Assembly: GCA_045807225.1 (NCBI GenBank)
Contig: JBJMHU010000061.1
Span: forward strand, 1 to 64,000
Direction: 5' to 3'
DNA length: 64,000 bases
Origin: Fodinibacter sp045807225
GTDB taxonomy: Bacteria; Actinomycetota; Actinomycetes; Actinomycetales; Dermatophilaceae
Position 1 is the first letter of the stretch, and each line of letters starts with the position of its first letter. The notes beneath the pieces were generated by a model that did not search any database, had not been told where the DNA came from, and saw nothing but the letters and a program-made list of their open reading frames with translations. The position numbers and the translations under genes are program-made. Below are positions 1-8,835 of the stretch, piece by piece.

Positions 1-974
1 GTGTCGGCACACATGTCGTCGACGGTGCGGGTGGCGCGCCAGCCCAGCTCGCTCTCGGCCAGGGCGGGGTCGGCGTAGGACGCGGCGATGTCGCCGGGTC
101 GGCGGTCGACGATCTCGTAGGGCAGCTCCTGGCCGCAGGCCAGCTCGAAGGCGTGCAGCAGCTCGAGCACCGACGTGCCGTGCCCCGTGCCGAGGTTCCA
201 GGTGGAGACCGGCTCGTCGGTGGTGGCGAGCCGGTTGAGGGCGGCGATGTGCCCGGCGGCGAGGTCGTCGACGTGGATGTAGTCGCGTACGCCGGTGCCG
301 TCGGGGGTGGGGTAGTCCCCGCCGTAGATCGACAGCTTCTCGCGGCGGCCCACGGCCACCTGGGCGATGTACGGCATCAGGTTGTTGGGCACGTCGGACG
401 GGTCCTCGCCGATCGTGCCGGACGGGTGGGCGCCGACCGGGTTGAAGTAGCGCAGCAGCGCGATCCGCCAGTGCGGGTCTGCCGCGGCGACGTCACGCAG
501 GATCTGCTCCTGCATCACCTTGGTCCAGCCGTAGGGGTTGGTCGCGGAGGTGGGCAGGTCCTCGGTCATCGGCACCGGGGCGTTCGCGCCGTAGACGGTG
601 GCGGAGGAGGAGAAGACCAGCATCGAGACCCCGTGCCGGCGCATCGCCCGCACCAGCGAGAACGTGGTGCCGATGTTGTTCTCGTAGTACTCCAGGGGCT
701 TGGCCACGCTCTCGCCGACCGCCTTGTACCCGGCGAAGTGGATGACGGCGTCGATGCGCTCGTGCGCGAAGAGGTGCTCGGTCTTGTCGTGGTCGGTCAG
801 GTCGAAGGAGCGCACGTCGAGCGGCTGACCGGTCAGGGCCTCGACCCGGCCGACGACCGACGGCTTGGCGTTGGCGAAGGAGTCGACGACGACGACCTCG
901 TGGCCGGCCTCGACGAGCTGGACGACGGTGTGGGAGCCGATGTAGCCGGCTCCACCGGAGACGAGCACGCGCAT
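1..974 (-). CDS. galE: UDP-glucose 4-epimerase (partial, C-terminal end outside window)
   Basis: GalE interconverts UDP-glucose and UDP-galactose in the cytoplasm (Leloir pathway and sugar-nucleotide supply). The protein opens with a Rossmann NAD-binding motif GGAGYIG at residues 7-13. The extended-SDR catalytic elements follow: SSSATVYG at 122-129 and the Tyr-x-x-x-Lys pair Y148/K152 in NPYGWTK. About 324 codons are present; the family usually has 320-340 residues, so only the last few are missing. The gene ends at the window edge without a stop. It is divergent from nothing and lies head-to-tail behind the VWA gene on the same strand. The ATG at 974 starts directly with MRVLVSGG, as expected for the family. 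Confidence 0.95.
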   Translation of the reverse strand, partial: MRVLVSGGAGYIGSHTVVQLVEAGHEVVVVDSFANAKPSVVGRVEALTGQPLDVRSFDLTDHDKTEHLFAHERIDAVIHFAGYKAVGESVAKPLEYYENNIGTTFSLVRAMRRHGVSMLVFSSSATVYGANAPVPMTEDLPTSATNPYGWTKVMQEQILRDVAAADPHWRIALLRYFNPVGAHPSGTIGEDPSDVPNNLMPYIAQVAVGRREKLSIYGGDYPTPDGTGVRDYIHVDDLAAGHIAALNRLATTDEPVSTWNLGTGHGTSVLELLHAFELACGQELPYEIVDRRPGDIAASYADPALAESELGWRATRTVDDMCAD

Positions 975-998
975 GGCCTCGAACCTATCCTGCGGAGG

Positions 999-2708
999 TC
1001 ACTTCTCGGTGCGGGCCAGCAGGGCCTCCACGAAGACCCGCTGGATGTCGGCGGGTGTGTTCGCGGTGTAGGAGGTGCCACCCGTGGCCCTCGAGATGGC
1101 CTTGAGTGCCGTGGGGTCCGCCTCGCCCATGCCGATGGTGATGATGCGCACCGGACGGTCGGCCCTGCTGGTCGCCCTGATCCTGGCGAGCAGCTGGGGG
1201 AGGTCCAGTCCGCCGCCCGGGTCGTCGTTGGTGCCGTCGGTCATGATGACGACCGAGTTGACGTGGGTGGGGTCGTACTCGGCGACCATCTTCTGGTAGG
1301 CCGCTGCCGTCGTGTCGTACAGGCCGGTGTCGCCCCCCAGCCGCTTCGGCAGGGTGCGCGTCACGGCGACGAGGTGGTCGCGCCACGCCTTGCCGGCGAA
1401 GGGCGTGTCGAGCTGCTCGACGCGCGCGAGCTCGCGGTAGTCGACGCCCTTGCCGTTCTGGTCGGTCGAGAAGACCCAGGCCCCGATCCGGCTCCCCGCC
1501 GGCAGGATGCGCAGCGCGGTGACGGCCGCCTCCTCGGTGACCTTGGCCCGGCTCTTGCCCTTGGTGTCCTTGGCCGGGTACCTCATCGACCCCGACACGT
1601 CGAGGATGGCGAGCATCCGCATGTCCTTGCGCAGGACGTGCCACTGGTCGAGCGCACCAGCGCGCTGGGCGGCTGTCGGCGCCGGCAGCTCGGTGTACGG
1701 CGGCATGGTCTTGCCCTGGATCCTCGGCCGGACCGCGGTGTCGGTGGTGCGGAAGCCGGCCTTGGCGAGGGCGCGGCGCGCGGCATCCGAGCGAAGGGCG
1801 CGGGCGGCCCGGTCGGCGAGGACCTGCCGGTCGGCCGGAAGGGCGCGGTTGACCAGCCAGGGGTAGTCGAGGCTGATCGTGCCGGCCCGCGGGACGAAGG
1901 CCCGCACGGTGCCCGGTGCGGCAGCGGCGTGGGCGAACGCGGCCTGTTCGGATGCCGGGAACGGCAGGGCGTCGTAGTTCTTGGCGAGCGCGTCGAACTG
2001 GGACTGGGTCGAGGCTGCGGCGAAGCGCGAGGCGACGATCAGCTTCGAGGCGACGGCGAGGTCGAGCGCCTCGGGCCGGGCGACCCGGGAGGCGAAGTAG
2101 GCCAGCCGGCCGGCGGTGTCGGTGTCGGGGTTCGCCAGCCGCACCTGCGCGGTGACGTTGATGGGCTCCGACCAGGAGGCCGGAGCGGTGTCGACCGTCC
2201 TGCTGCCCACGGTCGGTGAGACCAGCACGACGGGGCTCGTCGCGACCGACAGGCCCTCCGCCCAGCCGTCGGGGGAGGTGGGGGCGTCGCCGCCGCCCGG
2301 GAGGTCGTCCAGCCAGGTCGAGGAGTCGGGGACCCAGACCTCGGGAACCCGGCCCGCGCCGATGCTCTGGAGGGTGGTCTGGGCCGAGGCGGTCGAGCGC
2401 ACCAGGGCGGTGCGGCATCCGGCCCTGGGAGTGGCGGGGTCGGTGGCTGCGGTGTTGGCGGCACCCGTGGGAGCGGCCCGGTCGGCCGCGGCGAGCACCG
2501 ACTCGACGACCGGCTGCAGCTCCTCGGCCACGAGCACCTGCAGCGGGGCCGGGCAGTCGGTGGGGCGTTGCGCGGCGGCCGCCGTGTTGGACCGGTTGGT
2601 CCACCAGAGGTAGGCCCCGCCCCCGGCGACGAGCACGAGGAGGGGGGCCAGGGTGAGGAGGAGCATGCGGCGACCTCGGCGCCTGCGCGGTGCGCCGTGG
2701 CGACCCAT
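999..2708 (-). CDS. Membrane-anchored substrate-binding/von Willebrand factor A protein
   Basis: A 569-residue protein. The N-terminus is Arg-rich and followed by one hydrophobic segment (residues about 14-36, LLLTLAPLLVLVAGGGAYLWW), which suggests a signal anchor with the rest outside the cell. The middle (about 50-340) reads like a solute-binding-protein fold. The C-terminal 200 residues are a VWA domain with a complete metal-ion-dependent adhesion site: DVSGS at 370-374, a Thr near 461 and TDGTND near 490. VWA domains bind proteins or metal; the partner is unknown. The gene is followed 24 bases later by galE on the same strand. I see no catalytic motif, and the combined binding-protein/VWA architecture is all I can support. 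Confidence 0.85.
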   Translation of the reverse strand: MGRHGAPRRRRGRRMLLLTLAPLLVLVAGGGAYLWWTNRSNTAAAAQRPTDCPAPLQVLVAEELQPVVESVLAAADRAAPTGAANTAATDPATPRAGCRTALVRSTASAQTTLQSIGAGRVPEVWVPDSSTWLDDLPGGGDAPTSPDGWAEGLSVATSPVVLVSPTVGSRTVDTAPASWSEPINVTAQVRLANPDTDTAGRLAYFASRVARPEALDLAVASKLIVASRFAAASTQSQFDALAKNYDALPFPASEQAAFAHAAAAPGTVRAFVPRAGTISLDYPWLVNRALPADRQVLADRAARALRSDAARRALAKAGFRTTDTAVRPRIQGKTMPPYTELPAPTAAQRAGALDQWHVLRKDMRMLAILDVSGSMRYPAKDTKGKSRAKVTEEAAVTALRILPAGSRIGAWVFSTDQNGKGVDYRELARVEQLDTPFAGKAWRDHLVAVTRTLPKRLGGDTGLYDTTAAAYQKMVAEYDPTHVNSVVIMTDGTNDDPGGGLDLPQLLARIRATSRADRPVRIITIGMGEADPTALKAISRATGGTSYTANTPADIQRVFVEALLARTEK

Positions 2709-2720
2709 CTGCGCAGTCCC

Positions 2721-3107
2721 TCAGTCGTCGTCCGGCAGCAGGATGTTGAGCAGCCAGGAGACGAAGGTGATCACGACGGCCGCGAGCACGGCATCCCAGA
2801 AGAACTCGTCGATGGTGAAGTCGAGGTTGAGCCAGTCGGAGATCCACTCGGTGATCTGCAGCATGAACGCGTTGACGATGAAGGTGAACAGCCCCAGGGT
2901 CAGCACGATGAACGGCAGCGAGAGCAGCTTGACGATGGGCTTGACGAACGCGTTGATGACGCCGAAGACGAGTGCGACGAAGAGCACCGTCAGCAGCTTG
3001 TTGGTCCAGGAGCTGTCACCGGTGGCGAGGTTCACTCCCGGGATGACCAGGGCGGCAACCCAGAGGGCGAGGCCGTTGACGGCCACCCGGATCAGGAAGT
3101 TCTTCAC
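2721..3107 (-). CDS. PF04020 (phage-holin-like) family integral membrane protein
   Basis: A 128-residue membrane protein with the pattern of the PF04020 family. It has several hydrophobic helices (LIRVAVNGLALWVAALVI near the start, LLTVLFVALVFGVINAFV, LPFIVLTLGLFTFIVNAFML, and a C-terminal helix VLAAVVITFVSWLLNILL) and ends in acidic LLPDDD. Family members are chromosomal in actinobacteria and are not phage lysis genes; their role is unknown. I chose the GTG at 3107 because a -10-like CAGAAT (reverse complement of 3114-3119) ends 6 bases before it, which fits a leaderless mRNA, and the hydrophobic core begins there. An in-frame ATG at 3161 would add 18 residues of low-complexity sequence. It lies 12 bases upstream of the VWA gene. 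Confidence 0.75.
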   Translation of the reverse strand: MKNFLIRVAVNGLALWVAALVIPGVNLATGDSSWTNKLLTVLFVALVFGVINAFVKPIVKLLSLPFIVLTLGLFTFIVNAFMLQITEWISDWLNLDFTIDEFFWDAVLAAVVITFVSWLLNILLPDDD

Positions 3108-3186
3108 CGGCGCATTCTGGCACGCGGGGCGGGGCCGACCGACCGGGGCGGACGGGCGCATCCTGCCCCGCCCGAGGGGGGTTGCC

Positions 3187-3192
3187 TACAGT
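3187..3192 (+). promoter_or_regulatory. -10 box TACAGT for a leaderless pat mRNA
   Basis: TACAGT matches the actinobacterial TANNNT -10 consensus and ends 7 bases before the ATG of pat, placing the transcription start on the start codon. No clear -35 box and no ribosome-binding site are visible. Confidence 0.5.
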
Positions 3193-3199
3193 GGTCGCC

Positions 3200-4327
3200 A
3201 TGACCGACGACCCCGGCGCCGTGGCGCCCGAGCCCGTCGCGGGCGTGCCCGCGGTGCACCTGCGCAGCGCCCTGGACGCCCTGCCCGCCTACACGCCGGG
3301 CCGGCCGGCGACCGTGCGGCCCGGCGTCACGGCATACAAGATCAGCAGCAACGAGAACCCCTACCCGCCCCTGCCGTCGGTGCTCGACGTGGTGCGCGAG
3401 GCAGCCGGGTCGATGAACCGGTACCCCGACATGGCGGTGTCGGCGCTGACCGCGGCCCTGGCGCAACGCCTCGACGTGCCGGCCGAGCGGCTGGCGCTCG
3501 GGCCGGGGTCGGTGGGGGTGCTCGGCCAGCTCATCGCGGCCACCTGCGACCCGGGCGACGAGGTCGTCTTCGCCTGGCGGTCGTTCGAGGCGTACCCGAT
3601 CCTCGTCACCCTGGCGGGCGCCGTGCCGGTGCAGGTGCCCCTGGGTGAGGGGGAGCGGCACGACCTGGCGGCGATGGCGGCCGCGGTCACCCCCCGCACC
3701 CGGATGGTGCTGGTGTGCACCCCGAACAACCCGACCGGTACGACGGTGGGGGATGCCGAGCTGGAGGTGTTCCTCGAGCGGGTGCCCCCGGACGTGCTGG
3801 TGGTCATCGACGAGGCCTACCTCGAGTTCGTGACGTCGCCGCACTCGCCCGACGCGCTCGCCATCCACCGGTCGCGGCCGAACGTCGCGGTGCTGCGGAC
3901 GTTCTCGAAGGCCTACGGGCTCGCCGGGCTGCGGGTGGGGTATGCCGTGGCGCACGAGCCGCTGGCGGAGGCGCTGCGCAAGGCCGCGATCCCGTTCGGG
4001 GTGAACTCGCTGGCCCAGGTGGCCGCGGTGGCGTCGCTCGAGGCGTTCGACGAGCTCGAGGTGCGCGTCAAGGAGCTGGTGGAGGAGCGGTCGCGGGTGG
4101 TCGAGGCACTGGTGGCCCAGGGGTGGGTGCTGCCCGACGCGCAGGCGAACTTCGTGTGGTTCGGCCTGGGTGAGCTGACGGGGGAGTTCGCGGCGTCGTG
4201 CGAGGCGGCCGGGCTGACCGTGCGGCCGTACGGGTCGGATGGTGCGCGGGCGACGATCGGCGAGCGGGAGGCGAACGACCGGCTGATCGAGGTGGCGGGG
4301 GCGTTCTACGCGAAGCACTTCGGCTGA
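3200..4327 (+). CDS. pat: Aromatic amino acid (phenylalanine) aminotransferase, HisC-like
   Basis: A fold-type I PLP aminotransferase of 375 residues. It resembles the mycobacterial Pat protein, which transaminates aromatic amino acids, more than the HisC encoded in histidine operons. Visible signatures are KISSNENPYPPLP at 47-59, CTPNNPTG at 173-180, the VVIDEAYLEF strand with the cofactor-binding Asp, and FSKAYGLAGLR with Schiff-base Lys237. HisC itself is the main alternative; the gene stands alone with no other his genes nearby. The ATG at 3200 is preferred over an upstream TTG at 3182 because it follows a -10 box at leaderless spacing. It converges with the GMC oxidoreductase gene. Confidence 0.88.
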   Translation: MTDDPGAVAPEPVAGVPAVHLRSALDALPAYTPGRPATVRPGVTAYKISSNENPYPPLPSVLDVVREAAGSMNRYPDMAVSALTAALAQRLDVPAERLALGPGSVGVLGQLIAATCDPGDEVVFAWRSFEAYPILVTLAGAVPVQVPLGEGERHDLAAMAAAVTPRTRMVLVCTPNNPTGTTVGDAELEVFLERVPPDVLVVIDEAYLEFVTSPHSPDALAIHRSRPNVAVLRTFSKAYGLAGLRVGYAVAHEPLAEALRKAAIPFGVNSLAQVAAVASLEAFDELEVRVKELVEERSRVVEALVAQGWVLPDAQANFVWFGLGELTGEFAASCEAAGLTVRPYGSDGARATIGEREANDRLIEVAGAFYAKHFG

Positions 4328-4387
4328 CCCGGCCCCACCGGGACCGCGGAAGCTCGACGACGCGATGCCGGGTGCCGGCCGGGCGCC

Positions 4388-5893
4388 TCAGCCGGCGAGG
4401 TCGGATTCGGCCACCACCCGCAGCGCCTGAGCCGCGATGGTCAGCGCAGGGTTCATCGCGGCCGACGACGGGAAGAACCCGGCATCGACGACCCACAGGT
4501 TGTCGAGGTCGTGGGCCTTGCAGTGGCCGTCGAGCACGCTGGCACCCGGGTCGGCCCCGGCGACCACGGTGCCGCACATGTGGCTGTTCATGCTGATGTC
4601 GAACGGCTGGGTGAACACCACGTCGTAGCCGGCGTCGCGCATCAGCCGCTTGGCGCGGGCCAGCAGCCGCGCGTGCTGGCGAGTGTTCGTCGCGACCCGC
4701 GTGGTCCGGATCCGCCCGGCCGGCGAGAGGGTGACCCGGTTGGCCGGGTCGGGCAGGTCCTCGGCCATCACCACCCACTCCACCGAGCGCCGGGCGATGG
4801 CGTCGAGCAGCGGCAGCGGCACCCGGGTGGCCCAGCTCTTCATCATCAGGCCCTGCACCTTGCCGATCGCCTGCACGGTCCCCAGCGGGTGCCCGTCACC
4901 ACCGTCGTGGTACCAGTCGGTCACCATCACCGTCTTCTGGAACACCACGTCGTTGTGCCGGTTCAGGTCGACCGCGGCGATGTGGGCGTTGTTGTGCATC
5001 ATGAAGCTGCGCCCGACCAGCCCCGAGGAGTTGCCGAGCCCGTCAGGGTGACCAGCGCTCGACGACGCCAGCATCAGGGCCGCCGAGTTCGCTGCTCCAG
5101 CGGACACCACGAACCGCCGGGCGTGCACGGTCACCGGCCCGCGAGGGCCGATCCCGACCGCCGACACCACCCGTCGCCCGGAGGTGTCGGTCACCAGCCG
5201 CTCCACCCGCACCCCGGTCGCCAACCGGGCCGACCCCGTGGCCAGCGCCGGGTCGACGGCGCACACCTCGGCATCGGACTTGGCGCCCAGCTTGCACGGG
5301 AAGCCGTCGCAGGTCGCACACCGCACGCACGCACCGCCCGGCCGCAGGTCGACGCCCATCGCGGTGGATGCCGGGTGCACCCCGGCGGCGCTCAGCCGCT
5401 CGACCAGCGCCGCGACGTAGGGCTCGTGCGGCAGGGCGGCATACGGGAACGGCCCACTGCGCCACGGCTCGGTGGGGTCGGAGCCGGCCGTGCCGTGCAC
5501 GGCATACAGCTGTTCGGCCTCGGCGTAGTACGGCTCCAGGTCGGCGTACCGGAACGGCCATGCCGGTGAGATCCCGTCGAGGTGCGCCACCTCCTCGAAG
5601 TCCGACTCGCGGAACCGCGGCAGCGACGCCCCGTAGACCTTGGTGTTCCCCCCGACCACGTAGTGCACCCCCGGGGCGAAGGCCTCACCGTCGCCGTCCT
5701 CCCAGAGCTCGGCCGGCTTGTAGCGCCGCCGGATGAACACCTCGTCGGGCGACCAGTTCTCAGGCTCCCGGGGCAGCCGCTCACCCCGTTCGAGCAACAG
5801 CACGTCGACCCCGCGCTGCGCCAGCGCCCAGGCGACGGTGCCACCGCCCATGCCCGACCCCACGACGACGACGTCGGCCTCCAGCTGCTCCAC
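4388..5893 (-). CDS. GMC-family FAD oxidoreductase
   Basis: A 501-residue flavoprotein of the glucose-methanol-choline oxidoreductase family. The dinucleotide-binding motif GSGMGGG lies at 12-18, and an Arg/Glu pair (LLLERGERLP) follows the second strand. The C-terminal GMC_oxred_C domain carries NSHMCGTVVAG and a final FAD-contact stretch WVVDAGFFPSSAAMNPALT. A Cys-rich segment in the middle (CVRCATCDGFPC) is typical of the bacterial cholesterol-oxidase or choline-dehydrogenase-like branch. The substrate cannot be read from the sequence. The start is a GTG at 5893, set by a CGGAGG ribosome-binding site 8 bases upstream; the longer open frame upstream overlaps the divergent neighbour and has no family similarity. 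There is no signal peptide. Confidence 0.85.
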   Translation of the reverse strand: MEQLEADVVVVGSGMGGGTVAWALAQRGVDVLLLERGERLPREPENWSPDEVFIRRRYKPAELWEDGDGEAFAPGVHYVVGGNTKVYGASLPRFRESDFEEVAHLDGISPAWPFRYADLEPYYAEAEQLYAVHGTAGSDPTEPWRSGPFPYAALPHEPYVAALVERLSAAGVHPASTAMGVDLRPGGACVRCATCDGFPCKLGAKSDAEVCAVDPALATGSARLATGVRVERLVTDTSGRRVVSAVGIGPRGPVTVHARRFVVSAGAANSAALMLASSSAGHPDGLGNSSGLVGRSFMMHNNAHIAAVDLNRHNDVVFQKTVMVTDWYHDGGDGHPLGTVQAIGKVQGLMMKSWATRVPLPLLDAIARRSVEWVVMAEDLPDPANRVTLSPAGRIRTTRVATNTRQHARLLARAKRLMRDAGYDVVFTQPFDISMNSHMCGTVVAGADPGASVLDGHCKAHDLDNLWVVDAGFFPSSAAMNPALTIAAQALRVVAESDLAG

Positions 5894-6014
5894 GGGCCCC
5901 ACCTCCGATGGAATCCTGTCACCCGAACCCCCTACGTCACAGCAGCCACCGCGCCGGGCAGACGGCGCGCACCGCAGCCGCCGTCGCGGGTGCGCACTGT
6001 GGTTCGGTGGTTCG

Positions 6015-7034
6015 ATGCCCACCATCGGATTCCACTGCTCCCACGAGCAGATCGCCCCCGGCCGCCTCCTGCGCGACGTCCAGCACGCGGAGCAGGCCGG
6101 CTTCACCGCCGCGATGTCCTCCGACCACCTCTCCCCGTGGTCGCAGCGCCAGGGGGAGTCGGGCTTCGCCTGGTCCTTCCTCGGCGCGGCGCTGGCCACC
6201 ACCGACCTGCCCTTCGGCGTCGTGACGGCCCCCGGCCAGCGCTACCACCCGGCGGTCACGGCGCAGGCGATCGCGACCCTGTCGAGCATGTTCCCCGGCC
6301 GCTTCTGGGCGGCGCTCGGCTCCGGCGAGGCGAGCAACGAGCGCGTCACCGGCGAGGTCTGGCCGCGCAAGGACGTGCGTGACGCCCGACTGCTCGAGTG
6401 CGTCGACGTCATCCGCCGCCTGCTCGCCGGCGAGGAGGTCAGCCACGACGGTCTGGTCACCGTCAACCGCGCACGCCTGTGGACCCTCCCGGACGCCGTG
6501 CCACCCCTCATCGGGCCGGCCGTCACCACCGCGACCGCCGCACGGCACGCCGACTGGGCCGACGGCCTCGTCACGGTCAACCAGCCGCTCGACACCCTGC
6601 GCCAGGTGCTCGACGCCTACCGCGACGCCGGCGGCCATGGCCCGGCCCGCCTCCAGGTGCACCTCAGCTGGGCCCCCACCGACGACGAGGCCCGAGCCGT
6701 CGCCCACGACCAGTGGCGCAGCAACGTGCACGGCCCACCGGTCAGCTGGGACACCGAGACCGTCGAGGCCTTCGACACCATGGCCGAGACGGTGACAGCC
6801 GACCAGGTGGCCGAGGTCGTCAACGTCTCGAGCGACCCCTCGTGGCACACCGCCCGCATCCAGGAGTACCTCGACCAGGGCTGGGACGAGGTCTACCTGC
6901 ACCACGTCGGGCAGCGCCAGGAGGCCTTCATCGACACGTTCGGCGAGCGGGTGCTGCCCCAGCTGGCCCCCACCGCGCCACGACCCGCCACGACGGACCG
7001 GCCCGCGCCCCAGCGCGAGGAGGCCACCCGATGA
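6015..7034 (+). CDS. LLM-class (TIGR03885-like) flavin-dependent oxidoreductase
   Basis: A 339-residue luciferase-like TIM-barrel oxidoreductase. The N-terminus (MPTIGFHCSHEQIAPGRLL), SSDHLSPW near residue 37 and the GFAWSFLGAAL segment match the non-F420 subfamily TIGR03885. The barrel continues with RFWAALGSGEASNE and a C-terminal helical part ending near residue 320. The cofactor is probably FMN; the substrate is unknown. Its TGA overlaps the ATG of the following GH13 gene (ATGA), so the two are translationally coupled. I used the ATG at 6015 because family similarity begins exactly there. Confidence 0.82.
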   Translation: MPTIGFHCSHEQIAPGRLLRDVQHAEQAGFTAAMSSDHLSPWSQRQGESGFAWSFLGAALATTDLPFGVVTAPGQRYHPAVTAQAIATLSSMFPGRFWAALGSGEASNERVTGEVWPRKDVRDARLLECVDVIRRLLAGEEVSHDGLVTVNRARLWTLPDAVPPLIGPAVTTATAARHADWADGLVTVNQPLDTLRQVLDAYRDAGGHGPARLQVHLSWAPTDDEARAVAHDQWRSNVHGPPVSWDTETVEAFDTMAETVTADQVAEVVNVSSDPSWHTARIQEYLDQGWDEVYLHHVGQRQEAFIDTFGERVLPQLAPTAPRPATTDRPAPQREEATR

Positions 7035-8710
7035 GGCTCAGCCAGACCGGCGACGTCTGGTGGAAGTCGGCGGTCTTCTACTGCGCCGACGTCGAGACCT
7101 TCCAGGACAGCAACGGCGACGGCGTCGGCGACCTGCGCGGCATGACCGAGCGCATGGAGTACCTCGCCGACCTCGGCATCACCTGCCTGTGGCTGATGCC
7201 GCTCTACCCCACCGCCGGGCGCGACGACGGCTACGACATCACCGACTTCTTCGGCGTCGACCCGCGCCTGGGCACCCCGGGCGACTTCGTCGAGCTGGTG
7301 CGCACGGCGCGCTCGTGCGGCATCCGGGTGGTCGTCGACTTCGTCATGAACCACACCTCCGACCAGCACCCCTGGTTCAAGCAGGCCCGGCGCAGCGTCG
7401 ACGACCCCTACCGCCACCACTACGTGTGGTCGGCCACCAAGCCGCGCTCGAGCAAGGCCGAGGTCGTCTTCCCCGACAAGGAGGACAGCATCTGGGAGCT
7501 CGACGAGAAGACCGGTGAGTACTACCTCCACCACTTCTACCGGACCCAGCCCGACCTCAACGTCGCCAACCCCGCCGTGCAGGAGGAGATCGCGCGCACC
7601 CTGGGCTACTGGCTCGAGCTGGGCGTCTCCGGCTTCCGCATCGACGCCGTCCCGTTCCTCTTCGCCACCGACACCTACCCCGGCTCGGAGCCGGGAGGGT
7701 TCGACCCGCAGGCCTACCTGAAGGACGTGCGTGACTTCGTGACCCGGCGCCTCGGCGACGCCGCCCTGCTCGGCGAGGTGAACCTGCCCTACCCCCAGCA
7801 GAAGGAGTTCTTCGGCGGCGCCGACGGCGACGGCCTCAACATGCAGTTCGACTTCATCGGCATGCAACGGCTCTACCTCGCCCTCGCCCGCCGGGATGCC
7901 GGGCCGCTCGCCGCGGCGCTGCGCGAGCGCCCGGGCCTCGACGTCACGAGCCAGTGGGCCAACTTCGTGCGGAACCACGACGAGCTCACCCTCGACAAGC
8001 TGCCCGTCCCCGAGCGCAAGGAGGTCTTCGCCGCCTTCGGCCCGGACCCCGACATGCAGCTCTACGGCCGTGGCCTGCGCCGCCGGCTCCCCACCATGCT
8101 CGGCGGTGACGAGCGCCGCATCCGGCTCGTCTACTCCCTGCTCTTCTCGCTGCCCGGCACGCCGACGCTGTTCTACGGTGAGGAGATCGGCATGGGCGAG
8201 AACCTCGACGTCGAGGGCCGGCTCGCGGTGCGCACCCCGATGCAGTGGGATGCCGGCCCCAACGGCGGGTTCTCCACCGCACCCAGGCGCCGCCTCACCC
8301 GCCCGATGCCGGACGGCCTGTTCGCGCCCGAGCACGTCAACGCCGCGGCGCAGCGCCAGGACCCCGACTCGCTGTGGTCGTTCATCCGCCGGCTCATCCG
8401 CCGCTACCGCCAGATGCCACAGATCGGCTGGTCCCACGTCGAGGTGCTCGACCACGACCAGCCCGGCGTGCTCGCCCACGTCTGCCGGGTCGACGGCTGG
8501 CGGCTCCTCGCCGTGCACAACCTGGGCGCCGACGACGCCCTGGTCACCCTCGAGCTGGGTGAGGTGGCCGAGGGCTCGGTGCTGCGCGACGTGCTCGACG
8601 GCCGCGACGACCAGCCGGTCGACCCGAGCGGACGGGTCGCGCTGCGCGTCGACGGCCACCGGGGCCAGTGGCTGCGGGTGCTCGCCCCCGGAGAGCAGGC
8701 GTACGCGTAA
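7031..8710 (+). CDS. GH13 alpha-amylase/trehalose-synthase-like enzyme
   Basis: A 559-residue glycoside hydrolase family 13 protein acting on alpha-1,4 or alpha-1,1 glucosides in the cytoplasm. The N-terminus resembles TreS (maltose alpha-D-glucosyltransferase): WWKSAVFYCADVETFQDSNG. The catalytic residues are all present: nucleophile D205 in GFRIDAVP, acid/base E249 in LLGEVNL, and D317 in VRNHDEL. The calcium-site DVNGDG-like stretch is DSNGDGVGDL at 26-35. A beta-sandwich C-domain fills the last ~90 residues. Known TreS proteins are similar, but no maltokinase or other trehalose gene is adjacent, so hydrolase against transferase is open. It overlaps the flavin oxidoreductase by 4 bases. 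Confidence 0.88.
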   Translation: MRLSQTGDVWWKSAVFYCADVETFQDSNGDGVGDLRGMTERMEYLADLGITCLWLMPLYPTAGRDDGYDITDFFGVDPRLGTPGDFVELVRTARSCGIRVVVDFVMNHTSDQHPWFKQARRSVDDPYRHHYVWSATKPRSSKAEVVFPDKEDSIWELDEKTGEYYLHHFYRTQPDLNVANPAVQEEIARTLGYWLELGVSGFRIDAVPFLFATDTYPGSEPGGFDPQAYLKDVRDFVTRRLGDAALLGEVNLPYPQQKEFFGGADGDGLNMQFDFIGMQRLYLALARRDAGPLAAALRERPGLDVTSQWANFVRNHDELTLDKLPVPERKEVFAAFGPDPDMQLYGRGLRRRLPTMLGGDERRIRLVYSLLFSLPGTPTLFYGEEIGMGENLDVEGRLAVRTPMQWDAGPNGGFSTAPRRRLTRPMPDGLFAPEHVNAAAQRQDPDSLWSFIRRLIRRYRQMPQIGWSHVEVLDHDQPGVLAHVCRVDGWRLLAVHNLGADDALVTLELGEVAEGSVLRDVLDGRDDQPVDPSGRVALRVDGHRGQWLRVLAPGEQAYA

Positions 8711-8835
8711 CCGCTGCGCCACCGGTACGGTGGTGGCCGACACCGGCAGTGACCGCCGCCACACCCAGCACCAGCGGTCGCGACGACCACCGACGCGGCG
8801 ACCGTCACCACGGAAGCCCGGAGAAGGAGTGCCCA

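Noticed and set aside
2721..3107. Prophage remnant suggested by the holin-like gene
   Set aside because: PF04020 proteins are ordinary chromosomal genes in actinobacteria, and no other phage gene is nearby.
8719..8733. Hairpin CCACCG-GTA-CGGTGG as terminator of the GH13 gene
   Set aside because: The stem has only 6 bp and overlaps TACGGT, a better candidate for the bkd -10 box; left unlisted.
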